A stretch of DNA of 31,496 nucleotides from Clostridium sp. GTDB lineage: Bacteria; Bacillota; Clostridia; Lachnospirales; Lachnospiraceae. Shown piece after piece: positions 1-6,501 of this stretch (the first letter of the stretch is position 1; each line of letters starts with the position of its first letter). The DNA is taken from positions 1 through 31,496 of the forward strand of contig JAEDOC010000008.1 of NCBI GenBank assembly GCA_016302185.1, in the 5' to 3' direction. The notes beneath the pieces were generated by a model. That model was not told the origin of the DNA. It saw nothing but the letters and a program-made list of their open reading frames with translations, and did not search any database. The translations under genes and the position numbers were made by a program.

Positions 1-367
1 TCTTCTTAATTCCTGCACGAAACGTCCCTTCTTGAACAATTATGGTATATTGTATCAAGCCACTAGCCCAAAGTACAATTATTTCCACCATTTCATAAAA
101 TAAATAGAAGTTTTTGTATTTATGATGTATTGTTAAGTTATCACACTCCACAACTTCATAAACCGTCAACTGCTATGCTTAGTTTATCATGGATTTTTAA
201 ACTCAACAACTACATATCTTATTTTTTGTCCGGCCTTCTCTGGGGTTTATTCCCATTTCTGCTTTTTTATTCAGAGACATTAGGTGTCAGGTACCACAGC
301 TCGCACATTAAAATCACATTAGGTGTCAGGTACAAATAAACACATATCGAAAGCTTATTCTTGATAA
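1..367. other. AT-rich stretch without a convincing gene
   Basis: About 370 bases, visibly richer in A+T than the rest of the window, with no reading frame that resembles a protein family. A short frame at 130-339 runs through both copies of the direct repeat described separately and looks accidental. An in-frame TAA directly precedes the GTG at 368, so the Rhs reading frame does not extend into this stretch. It is best read as foreign or rearranged DNA abutting the Rhs fragment. Confidence 0.6.
277..333. repeat. Two direct copies of an 18-base motif
   Basis: The motif ACATTAGGTGTCAGGTAC occurs at 277-294 and again, identical, at 316-333, in the same orientation 39 bases apart. The two copies end 35 bases before the Rhs fragment begins. 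Similar GGTGTCAGGTAC motifs are, as far as I remember, found at the edges of Y1 (IS200/RAYT-like) transposase elements, but no transposase is present here, so that link is only an inference. Confidence 0.7.
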
Positions 368-1525
368 GTGAGGCCAACCACACCCGGCTATAAAGATGGT
401 GTGGAAACTGGAAACTTCCTGACGGAGGATCCGTACCTGGGCAAGTTAACCGATCCGCTGAGCCTAAACCGGTACAACTACGTCAAGAGCAGCGCGCCGA
501 ACTATGTGGATCCGAGCGGATATGAGGCACAGCCGACAGAAGGATTGTATGTTCTGGATTCGCAGGGAAATATAAAGAACTCTTACTATGAAACAGTGAT
601 GAGCCCGTATAAGCAGGCTTCTGAGTTGCAGGCCGGCAGTTTACAGGAACGCTGGAGTTACTTTACAGAAGGAATCAAAGGTGCACTAAACAAGGCTCAG
701 GAAAATACGCTGAAAAAGATGATTGACCGGGCAATGGAGAATGCCCGAATTGAACAGTGTATTGATAAACTGTATATTGGTTCCGTGTCTGTTATGCAGT
801 CCCTGTCCAGTTTGATCCTGGGAGCCGTTTATGGAGCTTTTAAAGCAACTCCTTTTGGAGCATTGCAAAGCTTCATTCATGAGTTGGTGGGAATAGAAGT
901 AGGAACACACCAGGACGCAAGGGATGTTCTCATCGGACTGGGAGGAAACAGAACTGCGTTTGGACTCGGGGAAGCGATAGGAAAAACTGTGACAACGGTA
1001 TTGGAAGTTGCAGCACTCCTTATCCTTTTATTTACCGGCCCTGGCGGAGCCGCGCTGAGTTTAGCGACTGTTGGAAATGCTACAGGAGCAGCGATTCAGG
1101 CGATTGTGCTGGATGGAACCGCAATACAGATCATTACGGGTGCAGGTGTGGGAGTATCCATTGCATTATCCGGTGATTCGAATGCGGCAAAGAATCAGGG
1201 AAGCGGCGAGAATGTTAGTAAGGGGAATTCTGATTCTAATCTAGGCAACTACAAATTTAAAAAAGGAATAGATGAAGACTTACGTGGTGGAAAAGGAACT
1301 TTTGATGAGGCTTTAGAAAAGGCCTTTGAGAAAACAGGAACGCCTAAAGAAGATTTTACTGTGACCAAATGGGGAAAGGATCAATATGGTAAATCTTATC
1401 CTGTGGAATGGAGAGCATCTAATGGAGCTGAAGTAAGCGTGGATATTGGTCATTCTACGCAAAGTGGTGCACCTACGGCTGATCATGTAGGATGGCAAAC
1501 TGTGGAGCCATTCAACTTGTTCTGA
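368..1525 (+). CDS. Orphan Rhs C-terminal fragment with polymorphic toxin tip
   Basis: The first ~50 residues carry the last piece of an Rhs/YD-repeat core: GNFLTEDPYLG, DPLSLNRYNYV and NYVDPSGYEAQ. The thousand or more residues of core and export domain that normally precede it are absent. Residues ~55-270 form a linker with two hydrophobic, glycine/alanine-rich segments (about 135-175 and 205-270), as seen in pre-toxin regions. The last ~100 residues, after a low-complexity S/N/G stretch, form a compact domain with YGKSYPVEWR, GAEVSVDIGH and HVGWQT. It resembles the predicted-RNase polymorphic toxin type 47 group as I remember it, but this is not certain. If so, the chain ends early, at GWQTVEPFNLF. 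The GTG start has no good ribosome-binding site and follows a TAA directly. No immunity gene follows. It is probably a displaced toxin cassette that is not expressed. Confidence 0.7.
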   Translation: MRPTTPGYKDGVETGNFLTEDPYLGKLTDPLSLNRYNYVKSSAPNYVDPSGYEAQPTEGLYVLDSQGNIKNSYYETVMSPYKQASELQAGSLQERWSYFTEGIKGALNKAQENTLKKMIDRAMENARIEQCIDKLYIGSVSVMQSLSSLILGAVYGAFKATPFGALQSFIHELVGIEVGTHQDARDVLIGLGGNRTAFGLGEAIGKTVTTVLEVAALLILLFTGPGGAALSLATVGNATGAAIQAIVLDGTAIQIITGAGVGVSIALSGDSNAAKNQGSGENVSKGNSDSNLGNYKFKKGIDEDLRGGKGTFDEALEKAFEKTGTPKEDFTVTKWGKDQYGKSYPVEWRASNGAEVSVDIGHSTQSGAPTADHVGWQTVEPFNLF

Positions 1526-1572
1526 AAAAGTGGAAAATTTCTTCTGTGGTAACATACATTTCTCCTTAAAAT

Positions 1573-1602
1573 AAAAAAAGGGAGAGACCCGCAGGTTCTC
1601 CC
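1573..1602 (-). terminator. Intrinsic terminator, minus strand
   Basis: Read on the minus strand, GGGAGAACC pairs with GGTCTCTCCC (one bulge) across a four-base loop and is followed by seven T. It lies ~160 bases beyond the rqcH stop, so it either ends a long rqcH 3' untranslated region or a small RNA encoded between about 1600 and 1720. On the plus strand there is no T-run. Confidence 0.75.
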
Positions 1603-1720
1603 CCGGTCACGGGCTTCGCAAGTTTCCGCAACACGATCACTGAGCTTAAGTTTGTGATTTATTAATATGTTGATTTAAATCCTTGTGCTACATTGGGTAT
1701 CAGAGCCACCCAGAGTCAGG

Positions 1721-1763
1721 CGCCAGCCCCCCCCCTTAATGGGGGCTGGCGTTCTTGCTTTTT
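1721..1763. terminator. GC-rich hairpin at the rqcH stop
   Basis: CGCCAGCCCCC (1721-1731) is perfectly complementary to GGGGGCTGGCG (1741-1751). On the plus strand it is followed by a T-rich tail, so it could stop transcripts coming from the Rhs side. On the minus strand no U-tract follows, so rqcH transcripts would run on to the hairpin at 1573-1602. Confidence 0.55.
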
Positions 1764-3498
1764 ATACTTCTGCAACCGGAATCCTCGGTGTTGCCATCAG
1801 GGAATAATTGGTATGGTAAATGACGAATCCGGGGGCGGCACCGGCTACTTTTTTCACATGTTTTTTCTGAATGTAGTCGATCTCTACCTTTTCGTTGTCG
1901 CGGCCCTTGGAGTAGTAGGCAGCCAGGGCACCGGCTTCCTCGAAGGTGCGGTCGGGCAGCTCTTTGCCCTCGGATTTGACAATCACATGGGAGCCGGGAA
2001 TTCCCTTGGCGTGGAACCACCAGTCGTTGCCGGTGGCCAGCTTGAAGGTCAGCTCCTCGTTCTGGTAGTTGTTTTTTCCTACGTAGATGTGGAAACCGTC
2101 GCTGGAGAGATAATGGAAGGGACGGCTGGTGATTTTGACCTTCTTCCCGGCCGGGCCGTGCTTTTTGATAAAGCCGTATTCCGTCAGCTCCTGCTTGATC
2201 TGGAGAAGATCCTCCTCCTTCAGGGCGATATCCAGGGAGGTGCTGATGGATTCCAGATGTTCGATCTCTGCCTTCGTCTCTTCGGTCAGCTGGATCAGAG
2301 CCTCATAGGTCCGTTTCAGCTTATTATATTTGTCAAAGAATTTCTGCGCGTTTTCTCTGGCGGTCAGCTGGGGATCCAGAGGAATTTTCACCGGCTCATT
2401 GGTATAGTAGTTGATGCAGGAAAGCTCCTTTTCCCCGCCGCTCAGCTCATAGCCGTAGGTGTTTAACAGTTCTCCGTAGATCTTGTATTTGTCCCGTTTT
2501 TCAGTATCCTTTAACTGCTTTACCTGCAGATCGTATTTCTTATAGTTTCGCTCCAGCGCAGTCTGTACCACGCGGCGCAGATCTGAGGATTTCTGGCGGA
2601 TACGGGAGATGACGTTGCGGGAGGCGTAGTAGCTCTCCAGCACCCGGCTGATGGACGGATACGTCTCCAACCGGTATTCCGGCGGGAAGGAGGTCAGGGG
2701 CAGGGCGGAGAATTCCACCGGCTCGTCCTCCTTGTAGATGATGCAGGGCTCAAAGCGGCCTTCCCGGACGGCTTCCATGGAGAGCGCGATGGTGTGGGCC
2801 AGATGGGTCCGTTCCAGCTCGCTCAGCTCCGAGGCCGGGATATCTGCATCGATGGAAGCCAGATGACAGAATTCTTCCCCCATCACCGGGCTGATTCCCG
2901 TAAAACCGGTGTAGATCGCTTTGCCGGCCGGTTTCATGGACTGGGACAGAACGGTGGAAAAGGTTTCCTCCGAAGCAGTCAGCGGATCGGATTTCTCCAC
3001 TGTCTGGGGCAGAAAATACTCCCGTCCCGGCAGAACCTCCCGGACGGAGCTGACCTGGGCAGAGATGTGCTTGATGCTGTCGATGATCTTGTTGTCGGGC
3101 GTACAGAAGATGATATTGCTGTGCTTACCCATCAGCTCAACGATGAGAAGCTTCCGGCACAGATCGCCCATCTCGTCTAAATGTTCAATCTCAAAATGAA
3201 TGCACCGTTCCAGCCCCGGCTGTGTGACCGCCAGGATCTTGCCGTTTCCGATGTGCTTGCGAAGCAGCATGCAGAAATTGGGAGCCGTGAGGGGGCTGGG
3301 CTTGTTGTTCTCCGTTAAATAGGCCAGCGGAAGACTGGCATTGACCGAGAGCAGAAGCCGGTACGTTTCTTTGTTATTCTTTATGGTAAAGAGAAGCTCA
3401 TCTTTTTCGGTCTGAGCGATTTTACTGATCTTGCCGCCGGTGATGGTATCATTGAATTCCTTCACCAGTCCGGCGATGACGATTCCGTCAAATGCCAT
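1762..3498 (-). CDS. rqcH: RqcH, NFACT-family ribosome quality control protein
   Basis: RqcH (YloA/FbpA family, homologous to eukaryotic NEMF/Rqc2) binds the obstructed 50S subunit with its peptidyl-tRNA and adds C-terminal alanine tails that mark stalled chains for degradation. The 578-aa protein opens with the typical MAFDGIVIAGLVKEF. It has the NFACT-N region to about residue 270, a long charged helical section (about 290-430) likely to form the coiled-coil arm, and a C-terminal NFACT-R domain with FHIYVGKNN, the DWWFHAKGIPGSHVI signature and KKHVKKVAGAAPGFV. Length and domain order are normal. It sits 15 bases downstream of the citX remnant on the same strand and presumably uses the promoter at 3983-4011. 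Older annotations call this family fibronectin-binding protein A; a cytosolic translation role is far more likely. Confidence 0.93.
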   Translation of the reverse strand: MAFDGIVIAGLVKEFNDTITGGKISKIAQTEKDELLFTIKNNKETYRLLLSVNASLPLAYLTENNKPSPLTAPNFCMLLRKHIGNGKILAVTQPGLERCIHFEIEHLDEMGDLCRKLLIVELMGKHSNIIFCTPDNKIIDSIKHISAQVSSVREVLPGREYFLPQTVEKSDPLTASEETFSTVLSQSMKPAGKAIYTGFTGISPVMGEEFCHLASIDADIPASELSELERTHLAHTIALSMEAVREGRFEPCIIYKEDEPVEFSALPLTSFPPEYRLETYPSISRVLESYYASRNVISRIRQKSSDLRRVVQTALERNYKKYDLQVKQLKDTEKRDKYKIYGELLNTYGYELSGGEKELSCINYYTNEPVKIPLDPQLTARENAQKFFDKYNKLKRTYEALIQLTEETKAEIEHLESISTSLDIALKEEDLLQIKQELTEYGFIKKHGPAGKKVKITSRPFHYLSSDGFHIYVGKNNYQNEELTFKLATGNDWWFHAKGIPGSHVIVKSEGKELPDRTFEEAGALAAYYSKGRDNEKVEIDYIQKKHVKKVAGAAPGFVIYHTNYSLMATPRIPVAEV

Positions 3499-3513
3499 GT
3501 TGCAGATACTCCT

Positions 3514-3938
3514 TTATGTTTTTATTGTTCCGGATTCTCCGGAGATAGGATTGTCGATCATTTCCTGAATCCGTGCTACCAGCTTGTCCACTGTATGACG
3601 GCGGCTGCGGCTGCATTCATGGGCCGGGCGGCCGCAGAGCAGGCAGGTGCGGTGGGGAAGCCCGATTTCCTCGCGGGAGACCTTGGTTCTGTCTTTGCGG
3701 ATGATATCAATGTCATAGAGACGGCCCAGAGCTATCTCTTCCTCCGGAACGGCCAGAGCCTGTTTGATAATCTCCGCCTCCGCATCCACACAGAAGAAAG
3801 CCTCATAGCCTGTTTTCTCTTCCAGAATTTCTTCATAAATCAGCGGCAGATCCTTCTGCTTCAGAACATCACGGATGATCTGGCAGCCAGCATCTCTTCC
3901 AAAGATACCTCCATCGACGGATCAAAGCTGTGGTTCAT
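3514..3938 (-). pseudogene. citX: citX remnant (apo-citrate lyase prosthetic-group transferase)
   Basis: CitX transfers the phosphoribosyl-dephospho-CoA prosthetic group to the acyl carrier subunit of citrate lyase. The C-terminal half is intact and diagnostic: ALGRLYDIDII, REEIGLPHRTCLLCGRPAHE, CSRSRRHTVDKLVARI. Upstream, the first ~20 codons are also recognisable from an ATG at 3936-3938 with a GGGGG ribosome-binding site (MNHSFDPSMEVSLEEMLAAR). This frame meets TGA a few codons later, while the other frame resumes as IIRDVLKQKDLPLIYEEI. The segment that should join them (around the family's SFTMNIPGPVK region) is missing. The gene therefore has an internal deletion of roughly 30-40 codons plus a frameshift. 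A 91-codon C-terminal frame remains open from about 3789. No working citrate lyase genes are nearby. It now acts at most as the 5' leader of rqcH. Confidence 0.8.
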
Positions 3939-3982
3939 GGTATATCCCCCTGTTTCTTTTGTTGCATATATGTACCGTCTGT

Positions 3983-4011
3983 ATTATATAGAAAAAACGT
4001 CATAAAGACAA
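3983..4011 (-). promoter_or_regulatory. Sigma-A promoter for citX remnant and rqcH
   Basis: On the minus strand TTGTCT (4006-4011) and TATAAT (3983-3988) are separated by exactly 17 bases. Transcription would start near 3976, 38 bases before the citX ATG. It is the only good promoter seen upstream of rqcH. Confidence 0.65.
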
Positions 4012-4119
4012 CAGGAAAATCGGGAAAATCCCCGGTATCGCAAGGAGCAAAAGGGAAAATAACATAGGATATATCTTATGTGATTTATAGAAATATATGT
4101 ATTTGAACTTATACTATGG

Positions 4120-4482
4120 TTGTGTTACCATAACAAGGGACTGACTATCTGTGCCAGCTCCTTAGGCAAGAGTGACTGCGGCGTATTATCCTATGCGATG
4201 GTGGATGCTATCGGAAATCCGGCAAAGATTGCGACCGGTGTCGGAGGAGCGTTCATCGTCTCCACCAGCTCTCTCGGAAAGATCATGGAAGAGAGAGGCA
4301 TCCAGATGGGATTGGGCCTTGGCGGAATCACAACCTCCATGTGTGACCTGTTGGAAAAAGGCTTGATCCGCACTCTGGTTGACACCCATTTTAACTGTAA
4401 CGTTGTGGTCGGCATCATCGAGGGCCGTGACGGTACCATCATGGATGTGGTAAGAGAGATTAAAGAATATCAGTTTGATTAA
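4120..4482 (+). pseudogene. citF: Internally collapsed citF remnant (citrate lyase alpha subunit)
   Basis: CitF is the ~510-aa citrate:acetyl-ACP transferase subunit of citrate lyase. Here 120 codons remain, and they read as an ordered string of CitF pieces without the parts between them: TICASSLG; SDCGVLSYAMVDA; IGNPAKIATG; VGGA...MEER with LGGITTSMCDLLEKGLIR; THFNCNVVVG; and the true C-terminus IIEGRDGTIMDVVREIK. Junctions fall near residues 17, 30, 40, 88 and 97. Several sit where the two flanking pieces of an intact CitF would share residues (GK, VDA, TG, VVG), as expected for deletion between short repeats. All junctions keep the frame. The N-terminal part is missing, the only start is a TTG without a ribosome-binding site, and the catalytic core is gone, so it cannot be a working transferase. 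It lies head-to-head with the citX remnant, whereas these genes normally run in the same direction. The piece assignment rests on remembered CitF sequence, not on an alignment run here. Confidence 0.75.
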
Positions 4483-4504
4483 TGTCGCATGGACAGAGCT
4501 TATC

Positions 4505-4549
4505 CTGCCGCCGGCAGCCTGTGTTTTCCCCCCGGGCCGCCGGCGGCAG
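4505..4549. terminator. Perfect GC-rich inverted repeat after citF remnant
   Basis: CTGCCGCCGGC (4505-4515) is matched perfectly by GCCGGCGGCAG (4539-4549) across a 23-base loop that contains T and C runs. It lies 22 bases past the citF stop and just before the yicC promoter. It lacks a clear U-tract, so it is a weak terminator candidate or just a structured spacer insulating the operon. Confidence 0.45.
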
Positions 4550-4556
4550 ATTTCAG

Positions 4557-4585
4557 TTGACGCACCGGATCATTTGCATTATAAT
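4557..4585 (+). promoter_or_regulatory. Sigma-A promoter of the yicC-gmk-rpoZ operon
   Basis: TTGACG (4557-4562) and TATAAT (4580-4585) are separated by 17 bases, close to consensus. Transcription would start near 4592, 30 bases before the yicC ATG. No other strong promoter was noticed before gerW, so this probably drives the whole block to about 11.3 kb. Confidence 0.8.
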
Positions 4586-4621
4586 TGGAATATCTATGGA
4601 CGAAAGAAGGATGGGATAACT

Positions 4622-5500
4622 ATGCTTAAAAGTATGACCGGATTCGGCCGCTGTGAGTTAACAACGGAAGAATACAAGATTTCTGTGGAGATGAAGGCGG
4701 TGAACCATCGTTATCTTGATCTCAGTATCAAGATGCCGAAGAAGTTCAATTATTTTGAGTCCGGAATCCGTACCCTGCTGAAGAAGTACATTCAGCGCGG
4801 CAAGGTGGATCTGTTTATTACATATGAGGATTATACCGAAGGACGGATGGCTTTAAAGTATAATTCATCCCTGGCAGCAGAGTACATGGGTCATTTCCGG
4901 CAGATGGCGGAGGAATTTCAGATCCCCTGTGATGTGACGGTGACATCTCTGGCCCGTTTTCCGGAGGTTTTTGCCATGGAGCAGGAGCCGGATGATGAAG
5001 AACAGATGTGGAAGATTCTGGAAGAGGCTGTTTCCGGAGCTGCAGAGAAGTTCGTAGAGACCAGACTTCGTGAGGGCGAGCACTTGAAGAACGATCTGTT
5101 GGGCAAGCTGGATTATATGATCGGCCTGGTGGATCGGATTGAGGAGCGTTCTCCAAAGATTGTGGAAGAATACCGCGCGAAGCTGACAGAGAAGGTGAAG
5201 GAGCTTCTGGAGAACGCTTCCATCGATGAAGGCCGGATTGCGGCTGAAGTTACCATCTTTGCGGATAAGATCTGTACCGATGAAGAGACCGTCCGCCTGC
5301 GCAGCCATATTGAGGCGACGAAGGCAGAGCTGACTGCCGGAGGCAGTGTGGGACGGAAGCTGGATTTCATTGCCCAGGAGATGAACCGGGAGGCCAACAC
5401 GATTCTTTCCAAGGCAAACGATCTGGAGGTTTCCGATCTGGCCATCGCGCTGAAGACAGAGATCGAGAAGGTGCGTGAGCAGATCCAGAACATTGAGTAA
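4622..5500 (+). CDS. YicC/YloC family endoribonuclease
   Basis: This 292-aa protein begins MLKSMTGFGR, the invariant start of the YicC/YloC family. It continues with VEMKAVNHRYLDL near residues 21-33 and ends in the conserved region GRKLDFIAQEMNREANT ... VSDLAIALKTEIEKVREQ. Family members are reported as RNA endonucleases (YicC in E. coli, YloC in B. subtilis); the exact substrate here is unknown. The ATG at 4622 was chosen because the family motif starts there, GAAGGATGGG precedes it, and the open frame upstream would overlap the promoter. It is first in the operon and ends 18 bases before gmk. In B. subtilis remA lies between yloC and gmk; here there is no room for it. Confidence 0.93.
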   Translation: MLKSMTGFGRCELTTEEYKISVEMKAVNHRYLDLSIKMPKKFNYFESGIRTLLKKYIQRGKVDLFITYEDYTEGRMALKYNSSLAAEYMGHFRQMAEEFQIPCDVTVTSLARFPEVFAMEQEPDDEEQMWKILEEAVSGAAEKFVETRLREGEHLKNDLLGKLDYMIGLVDRIEERSPKIVEEYRAKLTEKVKELLENASIDEGRIAAEVTIFADKICTDEETVRLRSHIEATKAELTAGGSVGRKLDFIAQEMNREANTILSKANDLEVSDLAIALKTEIEKVREQIQNIE

Positions 5501-5518
5501 AGGAAAGCAGGCGAAAGT

Positions 5519-6139
5519 ATGGATAATCAGGGAGCATTGGTTGTTGTGTCCGGCTTTTCGGGAGCCGGTAAGGGAACACTGATGAAGGCGCTTCTTGAAC
5601 GATATGACAATTACGCGTTATCGATTTCCGCCACGACCCGCGGTCCCCGTACCGGAGAGGTGGATGGAAGAGAATATTTCTTTAAGACAAGGGAAGAATT
5701 TCTTCAGATGATTGAGGCGGATCAGCTGATTGAGTATGCGGAATATGTGAATAATTTTTATGGAACCCCGAAGGACTATGTCTTTTCCAATTTGGAAAGC
5801 GGGAAGGATGTCCTGCTGGAGATTGAGATTCAGGGTGCGCTGAAGGTGAAGGAGAAGTTTCCGGATGCGGTTCTGATCTTTGTGACACCGCCCAGCGCTG
5901 AGGAGTTGAGGCGAAGACTGCTGGGTCGCGGAACAGAGAGCCTGGAGAAGATTGAAGCAAGGCTCGCGAGAGCGGCACAGGAAGCAGAATATATGGACAG
6001 GTATGATTACCTTCTGGTGAATGACAACCTGGATGAGTGCGTCGAAGAGATGCATCGGCTCATTCAGGCGATGCGCGCCAGAACAGCCAATCATGGTACA
6101 TTAATCAGTAAGATAAAAGAAGAGATGAAGGTTTTTTGA
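5519..6139 (+). CDS. gmk: Guanylate kinase
   Basis: Gmk phosphorylates GMP to GDP with ATP, the essential step feeding GTP and (p)ppGpp pools. The 206-aa protein has the P-loop GFSGAGKGT at residues 12-20, the GMP-binding segment SISATTRGPRTGEVDGREY (around 35-53) and the lid region RRRLLGRGTES near 138-148. Length is normal for bacterial Gmk. AAAGGA stands shortly upstream of the ATG. It is followed 17 bases later by rpoZ, the usual Firmicute arrangement. Confidence 0.97.
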   Translation: MDNQGALVVVSGFSGAGKGTLMKALLERYDNYALSISATTRGPRTGEVDGREYFFKTREEFLQMIEADQLIEYAEYVNNFYGTPKDYVFSNLESGKDVLLEIEIQGALKVKEKFPDAVLIFVTPPSAEELRRRLLGRGTESLEKIEARLARAAQEAEYMDRYDYLLVNDNLDECVEEMHRLIQAMRARTANHGTLISKIKEEMKVF

Positions 6140-6156
6140 AAGGAGACTGATCAATT

Positions 6157-6414
6157 ATGATGTTACGTCCGTCATACAATGATTTAATTAAGGTAGTAAA
6201 CAGCGGGGTAGAGCCGGGGGATGAGCCTCTGGTACAGAGCCGTTATTCCATCGTGATTGCGACCGCAAAACGCGCAAGACAGCTGATTGCCGGGGAGGAA
6301 GCGATGGTAATTGAGAACGGAAGAAAGCCGCTTTCCATTGCCATTGACGAATTATACCAGTCGAAGGTGAAAATTATCAGTGAAGATAATCACGCGGATA
6401 CTGCCGGAGACTAA
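6157..6414 (+). CDS. rpoZ: DNA-directed RNA polymerase omega subunit
   Basis: Omega helps fold and hold the beta' subunit in RNA polymerase. The 85-aa protein starts MMLRPSYNDLIK and has RYSIVIATAKRARQLIAG (about residues 29-46) and KPLSIAIDELYQSKVKI (57-73), the core omega motifs. It sits directly after gmk with AAAGGAG ahead of the ATG. Confidence 0.95.
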   Translation: MMLRPSYNDLIKVVNSGVEPGDEPLVQSRYSIVIATAKRARQLIAGEEAMVIENGRKPLSIAIDELYQSKVKIISEDNHADTAGD

Positions 6415-6501
6415 GGCAAATACGAATGCAAGGGGCCGTCTCGTGCGCGAAAGATGCATGGAGATGGCTTTTCTGCTATTGAATGGAGTGAAAGAATTAA
6501 C

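Noticed and set aside
130..339. 69-codon frame in the AT-rich left edge
   Set aside because: Runs through both copies of the direct repeat (giving LGVRY twice), has no ribosome-binding site and no family resemblance.
1693..2466. 257-codon plus-strand frame antisense to rqcH
   Set aside because: Entirely opposite to a well-conserved gene, hydrophobic-rich translation typical of an antisense shadow, no start signals.
4120..4482. Reading the 120-aa frame as a novel small enzyme
   Set aside because: Every segment resembles a part of CitF in the right order, so a collapsed citF explains it better; a residual role for the peptide is left open as a finding.
4475..4621. N-terminal extension of the YicC protein
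   Set aside because: It would begin within the citF remnant and span the palindrome and the promoter; the family starts at MLKSMTGFG.
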